The notes: generated by a model from the letters alone, not told the origin. Numbered from the stretch's first letter, positions 1 to 11,020 are shown. The stretch is DNA of 64,000 nt from Erinaceus europaeus (GCF_950295315.1 NC_080165.1:10221723-10285722); one strand, 5' to 3'. A program made the numbers and translations.

Positions 1-246
1 ATACTCAGGCCCACAGACACAGGTTCAACTTGTTGAAACAACTAGGCTTTTGATGAGGTGAGAGAAATTAGTTTTTCTACTGTTTAAAGGCCAAAGATTT
101 GAAGTTACAAAACAAATTTGTCATTTTTCATCTAGTGGTCTGTGTTATGTAAAATGTGTTATGTTAAATAATCTCAGATCAGATAATATGTGAAATAGTA
201 TATTATAGATGATCTAATAGCAAATGCTTTTAGCAAGAGTGGCTTA

Positions 247-398
247 GTGGTTCAGGAAGTGACACAGTGGATAAAGCATTGGACTCTCAAGCATAAGGTC
301 CTGAGTTCAATCCCTGGCAACACATGTACCAGAGTGACATATGGTTCTTTCTCTCTCCTCTTATCTTTCTCATAAATAAGTAAATAAAATATTTTTTA
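247..398 (+). mobile_element. SINE family D (tRNA-derived)
   Basis: The tRNA-like head has an A-box-like CACAGTGGATAAAGC and a B-box-like GAGTTCAATCC. It is followed by a pyrimidine stretch and an AATAAGTAAATAAAAT tail. A direct repeat AGTGGCTTA lies at 238-246 and 399-407, which marks a complete retroposed copy. Confidence 0.85.
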
Positions 399-407
399 AG
401 TGGCTTA

Positions 408-780
408 AGCAAAAGTTATATTATTTCACTGTAGGCTTTCTTGTAATAATGTACTGTCTCAACTGACCCTAAGTCTTTTCAAGAATTTAGAATTGTTTCT
501 TACCTATGTAACTCTTCTTCCACAAATATTTGGAAAATATTGAATTTAATTAATAAAAAGAACAACTATTTTCTCTCTATTTCAATCAGAATTAAGTCAG
601 ACATATATACATACATTTCTAATACTAAAAATGAAGTTATGAAGGGGAGGAAAGTTTATTTGAATTACCAAATGTTAACATTGAGGTAGTTTGTGTTCTG
701 TTGATGGAAAAGTAGATAAAGAAAACATAGTCTATGTATATACAAAGATGCTTATTGGACCATAAAAAAGAAAATCTGTA
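408..780. other. No recognisable feature
   Basis: AT-rich unique-looking sequence with no convincing reading frame or repeat that I can name. Confidence 0.5.
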
Positions 781-1190
781 ATATTCCAGCCTTTAGTTTC
801 ATGATTAGTCAACATTTTGTTCTGCGTTATATGTTAACTCTTTTTCAGCCACCAGGTCCAGATGCTACCATGATGCCATCCTGACTTCCCTAGGCAGACG
901 ACCCCATCATATGTCCTAGAGTCCTACCTCCCCAGGTTGGGAGTATGGATTGACTTTTGCCCATGTTCAGCAGGGAAGCAATTACAGAAACCAGACCTTC
1001 CACTTTCTGCATCCCACAATGACCCTGGGTCCATACTCCCAGAGGGATAAAGAATAGTTGAGCTATCAAGGGAGGAGATTGGATATAGAGTTCTGGTGGT
1101 GGGAATTGTGTGGAGTTGTACCCCTCTTATGCTATGGTCTTATTGGTTTTTCCATTTTCTAAATAAAACTTATAAAAATTAAAAAGAAGG
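781..1190 (+). mobile_element. L1-type 3' end (long 3' UTR family)
   Basis: This matches the element at 55760-56463 and the reverse complements of 9408-9694 and 31868-32398. Shared blocks include CCCACAATGACCCTGGGTCC and TGTGGAGTTGTACCCCTCTT. It ends in an AATAAA signal and an A-rich tail, so it is a 5'-truncated retroposed copy. I assign the family to L1 because the same 3' end is joined to L1 ORF2 sequence at 6739-7000. Confidence 0.75.
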
Positions 1191-1247
1191 ACATTCAGAA
1201 GCAATAACAGATGAATTAGAAAGGAAAATAAGGCAGGACCATAGAAA

Positions 1248-1282
1248 AAGTGTATATATATATATATGTATATATATATTAT
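1248..1282. repeat. (TA)n/(GTATA)n microsatellite
   Basis: Short alternating TA run broken by G. No further structure is seen. Confidence 0.8.
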
Positions 1283-1324
1283 ACATTATGCACTATAGGT
1301 AGTTATAGAAGTAATAGTCAAGAA

Positions 1325-1795
1325 TATTGCAGTTGAAGATTTGGGGTCTACATTTTGGAAAAAGCTAGTAGGTCTATTTTAGGTATATTCCAGAGGGCCC
1401 ATGATTTTACTAGTTTTTGCCTTTACCTGACATCTAATATGCAAGTGGACCCAGGTTATTGTCTAGGGAGATGGTGTCATAGTTGGAAATGGACTATAAA
1501 GCTGGATCAGGGAAAAAGAGTAGCTCCCAGATATGGGAAAAGTATATAAATATTGTTAACTGTAAACCCCACCAGTTTGATCTGGGGCCCATATTCAGCA
1601 CAGGAGCCTATGCAACTGCTGGAATAGATTTGAGAGCCCAGAGTAAGCCCCCACACCTATGAACATCTAATCTTTGACAATGGTTCCCAGACTATTAAAT
1701 GGGGAAAAGAGAGTCTCTTCAACACATGACTCGTGTGAAGAATCAAAATGCATACAGCCAAAGCCAGAAATAAATTTGATTGATATGAGCCACTA
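1325..1795 (-). mobile_element. L1 fragment, rearranged
   Basis: Positions 1325-1590 match, on the minus strand, the upstream part of the L1 3' UTR family also seen at 12060-12340. From about 1640 the sequence reads as L1 ORF2 on the plus strand (ATCTAATCTTTGACAA, then TTAAATGGGG). The strand switch suggests a 5' inversion or later rearrangement. No intact frame is present. Confidence 0.55.
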
Positions 1796-1799
1796 AATC

Positions 1800-2280
1800 A
1801 GTTTACATCATGAAATTCACAATTATTCTATCTATGGTTACTTGTCTCACTAGTTGGCTTAGAAAAAATGAGAAAAGGGAATTTTTCAGGCCCGGAGAAT
1901 ATTTCTGTAGAATATTCTTTAAAAATGGCCTATACTCTTAGAAAAAGTTCAGATTTATGAGTCTAGTCAACTTGTAAAGTAAATATTATTACTTAATGTC
2001 TTAATGAAATAAGGAACTATCAGAATAAAATTCTCAAGATGCCTATCTGAGTGATAACAGTGGAGCACTCTAGATGATTGAGGAGGAGAAAGTATAGAAT
2101 TAAATAACTCTAGAGCTGAGAAATAATTCAGGCAAATTGAACTCTAAAGGGGTATGGATTTTAGAAATTTGAAAACTAATTTAATTTACCTGTTTTTTTC
2201 CTTTTCCTTTTAATATCAACATAATAATATGAGTGGTAGAAACTGTTGAATATATCAAAATATGGTTCTTTCTGTACAGA
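1800..2280. other. No recognisable feature
   Basis: AT-rich sequence. No frame or repeat could be supported. Confidence 0.5.
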
Positions 2281-2284
2281 CAAT

Positions 2285-2450
2285 AAATTTTTTAAATGTT
2301 TTAGTTAATTAATTAATTTATTTATTTAGTAAGAAAGAGACAGACAATAGTACCACTCCAGTATTTGCTGTGCTGTGGATGAAACCTGTAGCCTTAGAAA
2401 TGCAAAATCAGCACTCTAACTGCTAAGTCAGCACACTGGCAGCAAAATAT
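2285..2450 (-). mobile_element. Degenerate SINE-like repeat
   Basis: A T-rich tail (TTAATTAATTTATTTATTTAG) is followed by GAAAGAGACAGACA and a diverged tRNA-like end with CTAACTGCTAAGTCAGC. The order fits an old minus-strand tRNA-SINE too diverged to place in a family. Confidence 0.4.
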
Positions 2451-2454
2451 TATT

Positions 2455-3282
2455 TCTTGTTCATATATAATATACTGGTACATTCACAAGGGAAGGCATT
2501 TTAGATTCACATAAATTGGACTGATTCGATTTTTTTCATGTCTCTCCATATTTGATATTTCTTTACTAGAAAATGCATCCACGTTTAAAACTGACTGCTA
2601 CTTCACTGGAGGAATTATAAGATCTGTGTTTTTTTCCATCTATATTGCTTCCCTCCCCTGCCCCCTATTTGAAAAAGGAGTGGAGAAACAATTTCTCTCT
2701 AACAGAGAGAAAAAGAGAAGAAAATGCATTATAGTAATTTTGTTTACTTGTCATCTCCGTATATATATATCTGTTAAGTACATTGATTATGCCAAAATTG
2801 AGTTATTTTTCAGACTATCATCACAATTTCTTTTTCTAGAAACTATTGCTGGAACTGTAATTTATACAAAATAAATCTAAGAGTATGTCTTACCATTCAA
2901 CATGAAATGGTAAATTATACTAATAAAATGTCATTTCCAAACCCAAATCAAAATATTGATTTCTCTAGAACAAGACAGGAATGACAAGGGTAAATTATTG
3001 AATATTTAATCAACAATAGAAACATTGACAATATTTTGGTCTCTTCTTGTTTTTCAAATGGTTTCAGAATATTGTTAGTGGTTTATTTATTTATTTATTT
3101 ATTTAGCTAAAGAAGAAATAGCACCTACTCCCCCCCCCCCATTTTTTTACTTGAATCAGGGCAGCAGCATTTGGGGTCTAGCTTTCTCTTTCACAAGGGT
3201 AGGGGTATATATGAATTAAGTGATTTCAACTCCCAAAATACAAGAAAACTCTGCTTGCTTGCTTACTGAGCAGATACTGTTA
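2455..3282. other. No recognisable gene; old AT-rich DNA
   Basis: No supported coding region. It contains a (TTTA)n run at about 3085-3105 and a C-run near 3130-3140. A possible short repeat tail is present, but no family could be named. Confidence 0.45.
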
Positions 3283-3288
3283 TTTACC

Positions 3289-3735
3289 TGTGGGCATTAA
3301 GCCAGCTCCCCCTGCTCCACCCTGCATTCCTGATACTATGACCTATCTACATAATCATTGTTTTGCCTGAAAGATCCCCACCCATTCCATTCCTTGGATC
3401 TATCTTCTTTCTACCTTGCCTGCAGGGTAACATTAATCCCACCAGTTTAAACCTCGCAACAATTACTAAGGAAGTTTCTACCTTCCCAGCCCACTTTTGC
3501 TTTTCTCTACCCCCTTTCCTAGCCATTTCCGTTTCCAACTTGCCACTTCCGGTCCTGTCCTATAAAAGCGTTGTCTCTCTGATCAATAAAGACATTGCAT
3601 TACCACTCTACCACGAGTTCAATACTCTCTCTCCTGTGACGCTGAGTGAGTAGCAGTCCAGGCTGGCTCTGGTCAAGTTCTCTCCAACCCAGAGAGTACG
3701 CGCCTGGGAAGAGGCAACCCCACGCTAGCCCGGCA
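3289..3735 (+). mobile_element. Solo LTR, class II ERV-like
   Basis: The 447-bp element starts TG and ends CA. It is flanked by identical 6-bp repeats TTTACC (3283-3288 and 3736-3741). It holds a TATA box (CCTATAAAAGCG near 3560) and a polyadenylation signal (CAATAAAGAC near 3584) in the plus orientation. It is related to the solo LTR at 38240-38615: both begin TGTKGG...GCCAG and share TCTACATAATCATTGTTTTG-like sequence. No internal retroviral sequence remains, so it is the product of LTR-LTR recombination. Confidence 0.9.
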
Positions 3736-3741
3736 TTTACC

Positions 3742-4362
3742 TATTTATAGTATAACATGGAAAACACTTAGTACTGGACACTTGGCTATGGATAACACCA
3801 GGCCTTTGCCTTCAAGCAGATAATGCAGCAATGTTAACAAGTTACAGTATAGTGCTATCAGTAACGGCAGTTGAAAGTATTGGAAGTAAGTTTCAAGAGT
3901 TTAAATAAGGTTATTTTTCTCATTGATCTGTAACTAATTGGTACATTTACTAAAACTTGTTCCCAAATATCAATGTTATCTTTCATCTTTTAGATACTTA
4001 GCAGTTTCTTTTCAAAGTTTAACCTTAGGGTGTTAGGATGACAATAAAGTCTTATAAGGGCCGAGTTCCACCAAGGTAACACCTGGTTATCTGGTTGTAG
4101 GAAAACAAGGAAGAATGGTGTCTGAATCAAAGGACTTCCTGTGCTCCTACCAATCTATGCTTCATTTAGCAAGAACTAGGTGATATGACTTTGTGGGTGT
4201 AAAAGCGTCTGAGGAAAAATACTATGTAGTTGGATATATTGCTACCTGAGACAAAACTTTGAGAATTATTTAGAAGGAAGAATTAAATAGGAAAAGAAGT
4301 GAGGTGTGGCTATGAAGTAATAGACTCTTAGGTGCTCTCCAAGAAGACTAGAAACCCAACAG
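3742..4362. other. No recognisable feature
   Basis: Unique-looking sequence without a convincing exon or repeat. Confidence 0.5.
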
Positions 4363-4379
4363 AAAGAACCCACCAATCT

Positions 4380-4682
4380 AGGGAGTAGGGCGGTAGTGCA
4401 GCAGGTTAAGCGCACATGGCGCCACAATACAAGGACCAGCTTAAGGATCTGGATTCAAGCCCCCAGCTTCCCACCTGCAGGGGAGTCACTTCACGGGTGG
4501 TGAAGCAGGTCTGCAGGTGTCTATCTTTCTTTCCCCCTCTCTGTCTTCCCCTCCTCTCTCCATTTCTCTCTGTCCTATCCAACAATGACAACATCAACAA
4601 CAATAATAATAACTACAACAACAACAATAAAACATCAAGGGCAACAAAAGGGAAAGTAAATAATAAAAAATTTTTTTTTAAA
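4380..4682 (+). mobile_element. SINE family A
   Basis: Complete tRNA-derived copy with head GGCGGTAGTGCAGCAGG, CACCTGCAGGGGAGTCACTT body, CT-rich segment, CAACAATAAAACA-type segment and A-rich tail. Flanking repeats at 4363-4379 and 4683-4699 (AAAGAACMCACCAATCT, one mismatch) confirm insertion by target-primed reverse transcription. Confidence 0.92.
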
Positions 4683-5284
4683 AAAGAACACACCAATCTC
4701 ATCAAATTACAGCTAAGATTCCTTGAAGAAATGGTCTAGGCAGGTGCAGGTATGTGTGGACAGCAGGAAGAAAACTAAATTAGGGAGAAGTCTCAGTACA
4801 GAGCAAAGCATGCTTGCTGGCCACCAGAGCTGTGTTAGTGGCTAAGCAATAGAGCTCAGTTCTCTGGCAGAGCTGAGGATCTCTTGGTCCATGACCTCAA
4901 GGTATGATCCAGGTGCTAGATTGCTCAAAAAAACTCACCTGTGTGGTAGTGGTTTGCGAAACTGAAAATTGATGATGAAGTCCTGAAGTCCTCCCCTTCC
5001 CTTGCCTCAAGGGAGATTTATGTGAAATTATGTCTGTGTGGTGACTGGGAACATACTCAGTAAGAAACAAACAAACTAGAACAGTTTCGACAAAGCCGGT
5101 TAACAAATGTCTAACTACATGCCCTGTACTTCTCACATAGTGATACAAGTTACCTTCCTGGCAATATTTCCCCTCCCCACTACAGTCAATAGTCCCTGAA
5201 CGTGACTACATAAGCATTTGCATCATTGATTACTGAGCAGATTCTCAGAGCAACTAAAATCCAGATGGTGGGAAGGTATTCATT

Positions 5285-5333
5285 CTTCTTCTTCTAGCGT
5301 TTGCCCTTCTTCTGTAGCCAGTTAACAGCGTCA
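5285..5333 (-). mobile_element. Very short Vingi LINE 3' end insertion
   Basis: Only 49 bp were inserted, but they sit between perfect 10-bp duplications GGTATTCATT (5275-5284 and 5334-5343). On the minus strand the insert reads GACGCTGTTAACTGG...GCAAACGCTAGAAGAAGAAG. That is the end of the Vingi-like reading frame found at 21001-21828 plus a GAA-repeat tail. It is an extreme 5' truncation. Confidence 0.85.
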
Positions 5334-5367
5334 GGTATTCATTAAAAGGATACATCAAGAGTATTCT

Positions 5368-5665
5368 GATAGGGACCAAGCAGTGGCTAGAGCACATAGT
5401 ACAAAGCAAAGCACAAAGACCAGCAGCAAGGACCAGGGTTCAAGCCTCCCCTCCCACCTGCTAGGGCCTACGTCATGGGTAGGGAAGCAGATCTGCAGAT
5501 GCCTATCTCTCTCCTTCTTTATCTTCCCATCCTCTTTCAATTTCTCTGTTTCCTATCTAATAAAAAAAAATTAGAAAAAAATGGCCACCAGAAGCAATGG
5601 ATTCTTAGTGCTTGCATCAAGCCCCAGCAATAACCCTGGTGGTAATAATAATAATAATGATCTGA
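5368..5665 (+). mobile_element. SINE family A, diverged, long form
   Basis: The tRNA-like head (AAGCAGTGGCTAGAGCAC), the CCACCTGCTAGGGCC body and the CT-rich segment are followed by the long-form 3' extension. That extension contains ATGGCCACCAGAAGCAATGG and ends CAATAACCCTGGTGG before a (TAA)n tail. Confidence 0.8.
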
Positions 5666-5669
5666 TACT

Positions 5670-6725
5670 CTATTGGGAAAGAATCTCCAAAACTGAATCT
5701 TCACCCTATTTGGGAAGGACAACAAGGAAATATTTTATTTTGTTAAGGAATCTGTATAAAATTGTTTTCTATAAGCAAGACAGAAAGAACATCAGGAAGG
5801 CTGTTATCAGTCTACTGCAATTAACTTCTACGTTCATTATGATAATATTGTCACATTCTTCCTGAAAAATACATAAACCATTTTGGTTGATTTTGTAGGC
5901 TGACAAACTCTCTTACTAAAGACAGAAAAGTTAACAAACATGCAGAAATGGCTTTGCATTTTAAAATGGGATTACTAAAACATGTATTTTTTTTCTTGGA
6001 GACCCATTTTCAGTGCATTAGTAATTTTCAGTGAAAAATTTACCAAAACACTTAGTTCTTCCTTCAAAAAGTAAAACAATATTATATACAAAGTAAGCAC
6101 AATGACATCCATGATATTATGACCCCTCCTTTATTTATGTTAATTTTTATCCACATAGGACAAGTTTTATCTTGAACCAGACAAGCTATCTTTCTCAGGA
6201 ATGAGATATTTAAAAATACTAAAGTATATTCTTTTGCATTCTATAAGATGATTGTGGGAAAACCCCTAACTTAATAGTACCTGAAGTTCAATTCTAAACG
6301 TGATTATCTGTGACCACAGTAAGATTACTTTTTCTGATGGAACTACTATCTAAATTATATGGCTAGACTTATCAATACAGGTTCAGTTAAGTTAGATACT
6401 TTAAGGTAATATATGAAGAGTATAAGAAAATGACACCATTAAATCTAATAAAATATAGTTCAAGTCAAGTGTGTAAAAATAGCAGAGAAGGGCAAGAAGC
6501 AAACTTTCATTTTGAAAGCCTCCAAGTTTTCTTCTTATTTTGGCTAAGAAACACTAATGTCAGCACTACTTTATTCCCATCATCCATTAATTTCCCCCTT
6601 TAATACAAAGTATAGAATAATTTCTTTAATGGAGAGGCATTGCTATTACTATCAGTCTCATAAATTGTCTATTGACCTTTTTCATAGAGATTAATGGGAA
6701 GATAATGTGAGGTCTATATTGCCCT
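5670..6725. other. No recognisable gene
   Basis: About 1 kb of AT-rich sequence with no credible exon, tRNA or repeat of a family known to me. Confidence 0.5.
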
Positions 6726-6738
6726 AAACTTCCTTCTT

Positions 6739-7000
6739 TTTTTTTCTTTTTATTTTTTTTTATTTTATTTATAAAAAGGAAACACTGACAAAAGACTAAA
6801 GCAGAAACAAACCAGTGGGGCTACATCAAATTGAAAAGCTTCTGCACAACCAAAGAAACTATCACGCAAACAAAGAGACCCCTCACCGAATAGGAGAAGA
6901 TCTTCACATGTCATACATCAGACAAGAGACTAATCACTAAAATATACAAAGAGCTCAGCAAACTTAGCAACAACAACAAAAAAAACCAATGACCCCATCC
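6739..7000 (-). mobile_element. L1 insertion with 5' inversion (twin priming)
   Basis: Flanked by 13-bp duplications AAACTTCCTTCTT (6726-6738 and 7001-7013). The left part (to about 6797) is the minus-strand L1 3' terminus (T-run, TTATAAAAAGGAAACACTGAC). The right part is L1 ORF2 on the opposite strand: CAGTGGGGCTACATCAAATT, AAAGCTTCTGCACA and TACAAAGAGCTCAGCAAACT. One insertion with two opposed halves is the signature of twin-primed L1 integration. It also shows that this 3' UTR family belongs to L1. Confidence 0.88.
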
Positions 7001-7319
7001 AAACTTCCTTCTTAACACTGCTTCCGCTGCGTCCTATAGAATCTGTGAGCTCATTCCTTTGTTTTTCTTGTCTCTGGGAAGTTTTTTCAGTTCTCATTTA
7101 ATTTCTTCACTGATCCAAGTATCATTTTATTGTTTTATTAAGGAAATAATGATTTTCATAGTCATTGTCACACGGGCACAGTTTCTCATGCTTTGAGTTA
7201 GGAGTCTATACACGAGTCCTGCCACCAACCTTCTCCAGCACAGTGCACTGGTTCTCCAGTGCCGACTCAAACCTGTCCATGTCTGTCATCCACACAGTGT
7301 AGAATGCTCTCTTGGAATG

Positions 7320-7650
7320 GGTGTTTCTGTTTCCTGTGGATAGAAATCTAGGAGAGGAATGTCAGGTCAAAAGGCAAGTTCATTTCTAGTGTTCTGAGAA
7401 GTCACAAGACTGTTTTCCACAGAGGCTGGACCAATTTCTGACAAAAACGTAGAAGAGCTTCTTGTCCCCAAAACCCTCAACCAATACTTTTCTGAAATTA
7501 AAAAAAAAGTTATTAATAGAGAGTTATAAGATTGTAAGATTACAATGCATACTTCCAGAGCACACCCGCCACCAACGTTCTGTATCCCCACCCTAGTTCT
7601 CACAAGTCTTACAGTTTGCTTGTTTCTGGTTTTTTTTTTTTTTTTTTTTT
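7320..7650 (-). mobile_element. Old L1 fragments
   Basis: Positions 7370-7450 match antisense L1 ORF2 (CATTTCTAGTGTTCTGAGAA, ACAGAGGCTGGACCAATTTC; compare 59230-59290). Positions 7520-7620 resemble an older L1 3' UTR also seen at 58040-58190 (GATTGTAAGATTACA, TTCTCACAAGTCTTACAG). A T-run follows at 7631-7652. Confidence 0.6.
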
Positions 7651-7702
7651 TAGCCATGTGAGTGAAACCATCTGTTAATTGTTTTTCGTCTCTTATTTCA
7701 CT

Positions 7703-7898
7703 TCTTCTTCTTCTAGCGTTTGCCCTTCTTCCGTAGCCAGTCAACAGCGTCAGGTTGAAAGCTGTCAGGAGCTGCTTGTTGCTGGCTTTGAAAGTGACGG
7801 GGATCCATGTGGATTCAGTCGGCTAGGAAGGATCGTCAGTTTCCCCAATGAATGGGGACTCACGGGATGCACCACGGGAAGGTCGATCCAATGCATCC
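7703..7898 (-). mobile_element. Short element with Vingi 3' tail
   Basis: The 196-bp insertion sits in an old L1 between 13-bp duplications CTCTTATTTCACT (7690-7702 and 7899-7911). Its 3' half on the minus strand is the Vingi-like 3' end (CAACCTGACGCTGTTGACTG ... GGGCAAACGCTAGAAGAAG) ending in a GAA repeat. Its 5' part does not match the reading-frame part at 21001-21828. It could be an internally deleted Vingi copy joining 5' UTR and 3' end, or a SINE that borrowed the Vingi tail. Confidence 0.8.
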
Positions 7899-7911
7899 CT
7901 CTTATTTCACT

Positions 7912-8430
7912 AAGCATCATCAACTCAGATTCCATCCATTTTGTCCCAAAGGACACTTACCAATTTTTTTCTTACTTCAGAGTAGTATTCCATGGACTAT
8001 ATATCCCATAACTTCTCTAGCTAGTCATCTGTTGATGGGAATCTAGGCTGCTTCCACTCTGGCTATTGTGATAATGAAGCTGTGAACATAGGGGTGTATA
8101 TGCCCCTCTAATTTGTGTTTGGGTGTCCACTGGATAAATGCCTAAGAGTGGTTTTACTAGATTGTAATGTTGTTATATTTTTATTTGTTTAATGACACTC
8201 CATACAGTCTTCCAAAGAGGCTGCACCAGTCTACCTTCCCACCAGCAGTGGATCAAAGTTCCCTTTCCTCCATGACCTCTTCAGCACCTGTCATTTCCTG
8301 GTTTGTTGATGTAAGCCTTTCTCTCAAGTGTGAGATGTTATCTCAGTGTAACTTTAATCTGCATTTCTCTAGTGGTAAGTCAAGTGGAGCATTACTTCAT
8401 GTGTCTGTAGGACATGAGTGTCTCTTTTTT
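7912..8430 (-). mobile_element. L1 ORF2 3' part, antisense, old
   Basis: Diverged antisense L1 landmarks are AGTAGTATTCCATGGACTAT, CATCTGTTGATGGGAATCTA, CTTCCCACCAGCAGTGGATC and TGTGAGATGTTATCTCAGTG. No open frame remains. It continues the L1 interrupted by the element at 7703-7898. Confidence 0.85.
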
Positions 8431-8436
8431 TAAATA

Positions 8437-8705
8437 TTTACTTATTTATTTATTCCCTTTTGTTGCCCTTGTTGTTTTATTGTTGTAGTTATTATTGTTG
8501 TCATCATTGTAGGATAGGACAGAGAGAAATGGAGGGAGGAGGGGAAGACAATGAGGGAGAGAGGTAGACACCTGCAGGCCTGCTTCACCACTTGTGAAGC
8601 GACTCCCCTGCAGGTGGGGAGCCAGGGCTCAAACCAAGAGCCTTAAATTGGTCCTTGCACTTTGCACCACCTGCCATTCCAACCCTTTGCGCTACAACCC
8701 TACTC
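8437..8705 (-). mobile_element. SINE family A
   Basis: Reverse-complement copy with TTATTCCCTTTTGTTGCCC tail side, GGACAGAGAGAAATGGAG, CTTCACCACTTGTGAAGCGA and a diverged tRNA-like head ending CTACAACCCTACTCCC. Confidence 0.88.
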
Positions 8706-8737
8706 CCTTGAGTCTTTTCATTAGATAACTATCTGTT

Positions 8738-8945
8738 GGGGCCGGGTGGTGGCACACCTGGTCAGCACACATATTAGTGTGAAAGGACCCAGATTCAAGC
8801 TTCTAGTCCCCACCTACAAGAGGGAAACTTTGCCAATGGTGAGGCAGAGCTGCAGAGAGACAGTGTCTCTCTCCCTGTCTATTTCACCTTCACCCAACCC
8901 TCTCTATTCCTGGCTGTTTCTATATAATAAATAAAGATAATTTTA
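8738..8945 (+). mobile_element. SINE family B
   Basis: Head GGGGCCGGGTGGTGGCACAC, B-box-like CCCAGATTCAAGC, GCAGAGCTGCAGAG, CT-rich segment and ATAATAAATAAAGATAA tail. A short (CA)n run follows at 8953-8970. Confidence 0.88.
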
Positions 8946-8985
8946 AAAAGAATACACACACACACACACATATATGAAAAGTGTC

Positions 8986-9262
8986 TGGGGCCAGGTGGTG
9001 GCACACCCAGTTAAGTGTACATAGTGCTATATAGAAGGACCTGTATGAGACCCAGGTTCAAGCCCCAGCTCCCCATCTGCAGCAGGAACACTTCACAAGT
9101 GGTAAAGAAGTTCTGCAGGTGTCTGTCCTTCTTTGTCTTTCTCTGTCTCCCTCTCCCTTCTCAATTCCTCTCTGTCCTATTGAAAAATGGCAGAGGGGAA
9201 TGGCCACTGGGAGCAGTGGATTTGTAGTACTTGCAGCCAGCCACATTGACTAGAGGAAAAAG
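8986..9262 (+). mobile_element. SINE, B-type head with A-type long 3' extension
   Basis: It starts GGGGCCAGGTGGTGGCACAC (family B) but ends with the family A extension (ATGGCCACTGGGAGCAGTGG, GTAGTACTTGCAGCCAGCC). That mixture suggests the two families share modules or recombined. The tail seeds a long GGAA repeat. Confidence 0.7.
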
Positions 9263-9390
9263 GAAAAGAGAAAAAAAGAAAGAAAGGAAGGAAGGAAGGA
9301 AGGAAGGAAGGAAGGAAGGAAGGAAGGAAGGAGGGAGGAAAGGAGGGAGGGAGGGGAGGAAGGAAGGAAGGAAGGAAGGGAGGGAGGTGT
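9263..9390 (+). repeat. (GGAA)n microsatellite
   Basis: Purine-only tetranucleotide array of GGAA with GGGA variants. It grew from the tail of the preceding SINE. Open frames over it on both strands are low-complexity artefacts. Confidence 0.95.
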
Positions 9391-9407
9391 TCAGTTTTGG
9401 GCCCACT

Positions 9408-9694
9408 TTTTTAACTTTTATTTATAAAAAGGAAACACTGACAAAAACCATAGGATAAGAGGGGTACAACTCCAACCAATTCCCACCACCAGAACTCCAT
9501 ATCCCATCCCCTCCCCTGATAGCTTTCCTGTTCTTTATCCCTCTGGGAGTATGAACCCAGGGTCATTGTGGGATGCAGAAGGTGGAAGGTCTGGCTTCTG
9601 TAATTGCTTCTCTGTTGAACATGGGAGTTGACAAGTCGATCCATACTCCCAGCCTGTCTCTCTCTTCCCCTAGTGAGGCAGGCTCTGGGGAAGC
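9408..9694 (-). mobile_element. L1 3' UTR, antisense
   Basis: Starts with the reversed polyadenylated end (TTTATTTATAAAAAGGAAAC) and runs through GATCCATACTCCCAGCCTGT. It joins L1 coding sequence at about 9695 with the middle of the UTR missing. Confidence 0.8.
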
Positions 9695-10930
9695 AAGACC
9701 CACTTTTTTTATTGGGTTATTTTTGCTTCTTTTGTATATCTGTACCAATTCTTTGCAGAAGTTCAATATCAGTCATTTGTCTGATGTGTGATTTGTAAAT
9801 ATCTTCTCTCGCTTACTGGGTTGCCTAGTTATCCTTATGTACTTTGTTTTTGCTGTGTAGAAGCTTTTTAGTTTTATTTAATACCATTTATTTACTCTTG
9901 TTTTCATTTCCCATGCTCAGAAGATTGACTTTCCAAAGACATCTTTGCTGTGAAGGTCCTGAAAAGTTTCACCAACATTCTATAAATTTTAGAGTTTGTG
10001 TTCTAATAGCTAGGTCTTTAATGCATTTTAGTTTGACCTCGGTATGTGGTGCTGGGCTGTGGTCTGATTTCAGTTTTCTGCATGTGACTGTCCAATTATC
10101 CCAGGACCATCTATTGAAGAGAACTTCTTCACTCCATTGAATGGCTTTGGCCTTTTTGTCATATCTTAGGTGATTGTATCTGTGTGGGCTCATTTCTGGG
10201 CTTTTATTCTGCTCTGTTGGCCCAAGTATCCATTTTTGTTCCAGTACCATACTGTTTTGATTACTACTGCTTTGTAGTATAAACCAAAGTTGAGGAGCAT
10301 GATATCTCCAAATTTTTTTTTTCTCTCAGAAGCACTTTGGCAATTCATGGCCTTTTTTGGTTCCACACAAATCTTTCTGCTAGAATTTCATTGAATATGT
10401 TTCCTACTCCTCTTTCCTTCTCTTCTTCCTCAGAGATCTCAATAACTCTGTTGTTCATCTTTCTGATGGAGTCTTCTATTTCATAAATAAGTGCTTTGTC
10501 TCTCCTGAACCTTTCCTCTCCAAGAGCTTGAAATTCACAGTGTGGTGTTTTTTGTCTTCTAGCTTGGACATTCTCTCCTCCACCTGATTTAGTCTACTTC
10601 TGAGGCCTCTTACTTCAGCCTGGACTGCATTCAGAGTCTTCTTTATGCCCTGCAGCCTCCCTCACCAATATTTAGTTTTGCCTTCTCTTCTGACATTCCC
10701 CTAGATGTAAAGTAATATCTAATTGCTTTCTTTATTTTCAGTTCTCTGATAGTCAGTAGCCTTGAGCTCTTTCTCATATGTTTGTTTGTCAACTGGATAT
10801 TCTCTGTAGTGAACACCCTATCCATTTCTGCTCCCCATTTTTTAATGAGGCTGTTTGAGTTTTATGTTGTTGTTGAGTTGAGTGAGTTCTTTAGATATTT
10901 TTGTTACTAGCTCTTTGACTGAGTGATCAA
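9695..10930 (-). mobile_element. L1 body, antisense, broken
   Basis: Antisense ORF2 landmarks include TTGTCTGATGTGTGATTTGT, AGGACCATCTATTGAAGAGA and CCAAAGTTGAGGAGCATGAT. From about 10400 to 10680 the minus strand resembles the charged coiled-coil of L1 ORF1. ORF2-like sequence returns at 10690-10920. The order is scrambled and every frame is interrupted. Confidence 0.75.
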
Positions 10931-11020
10931 AAAATGTCGTCTGCACAATTCACCTGCTTTGCCAGGTATATGATTCAGGATCTAGCCCAAACCCCAGAGC
11001 GTTAAGAAGATTGGTGATGT

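Noticed and set aside
9161..9458. Frames rich in KEGRKE / SFLPSFLP
   Set aside because: Translations of the (GGAA)n array.
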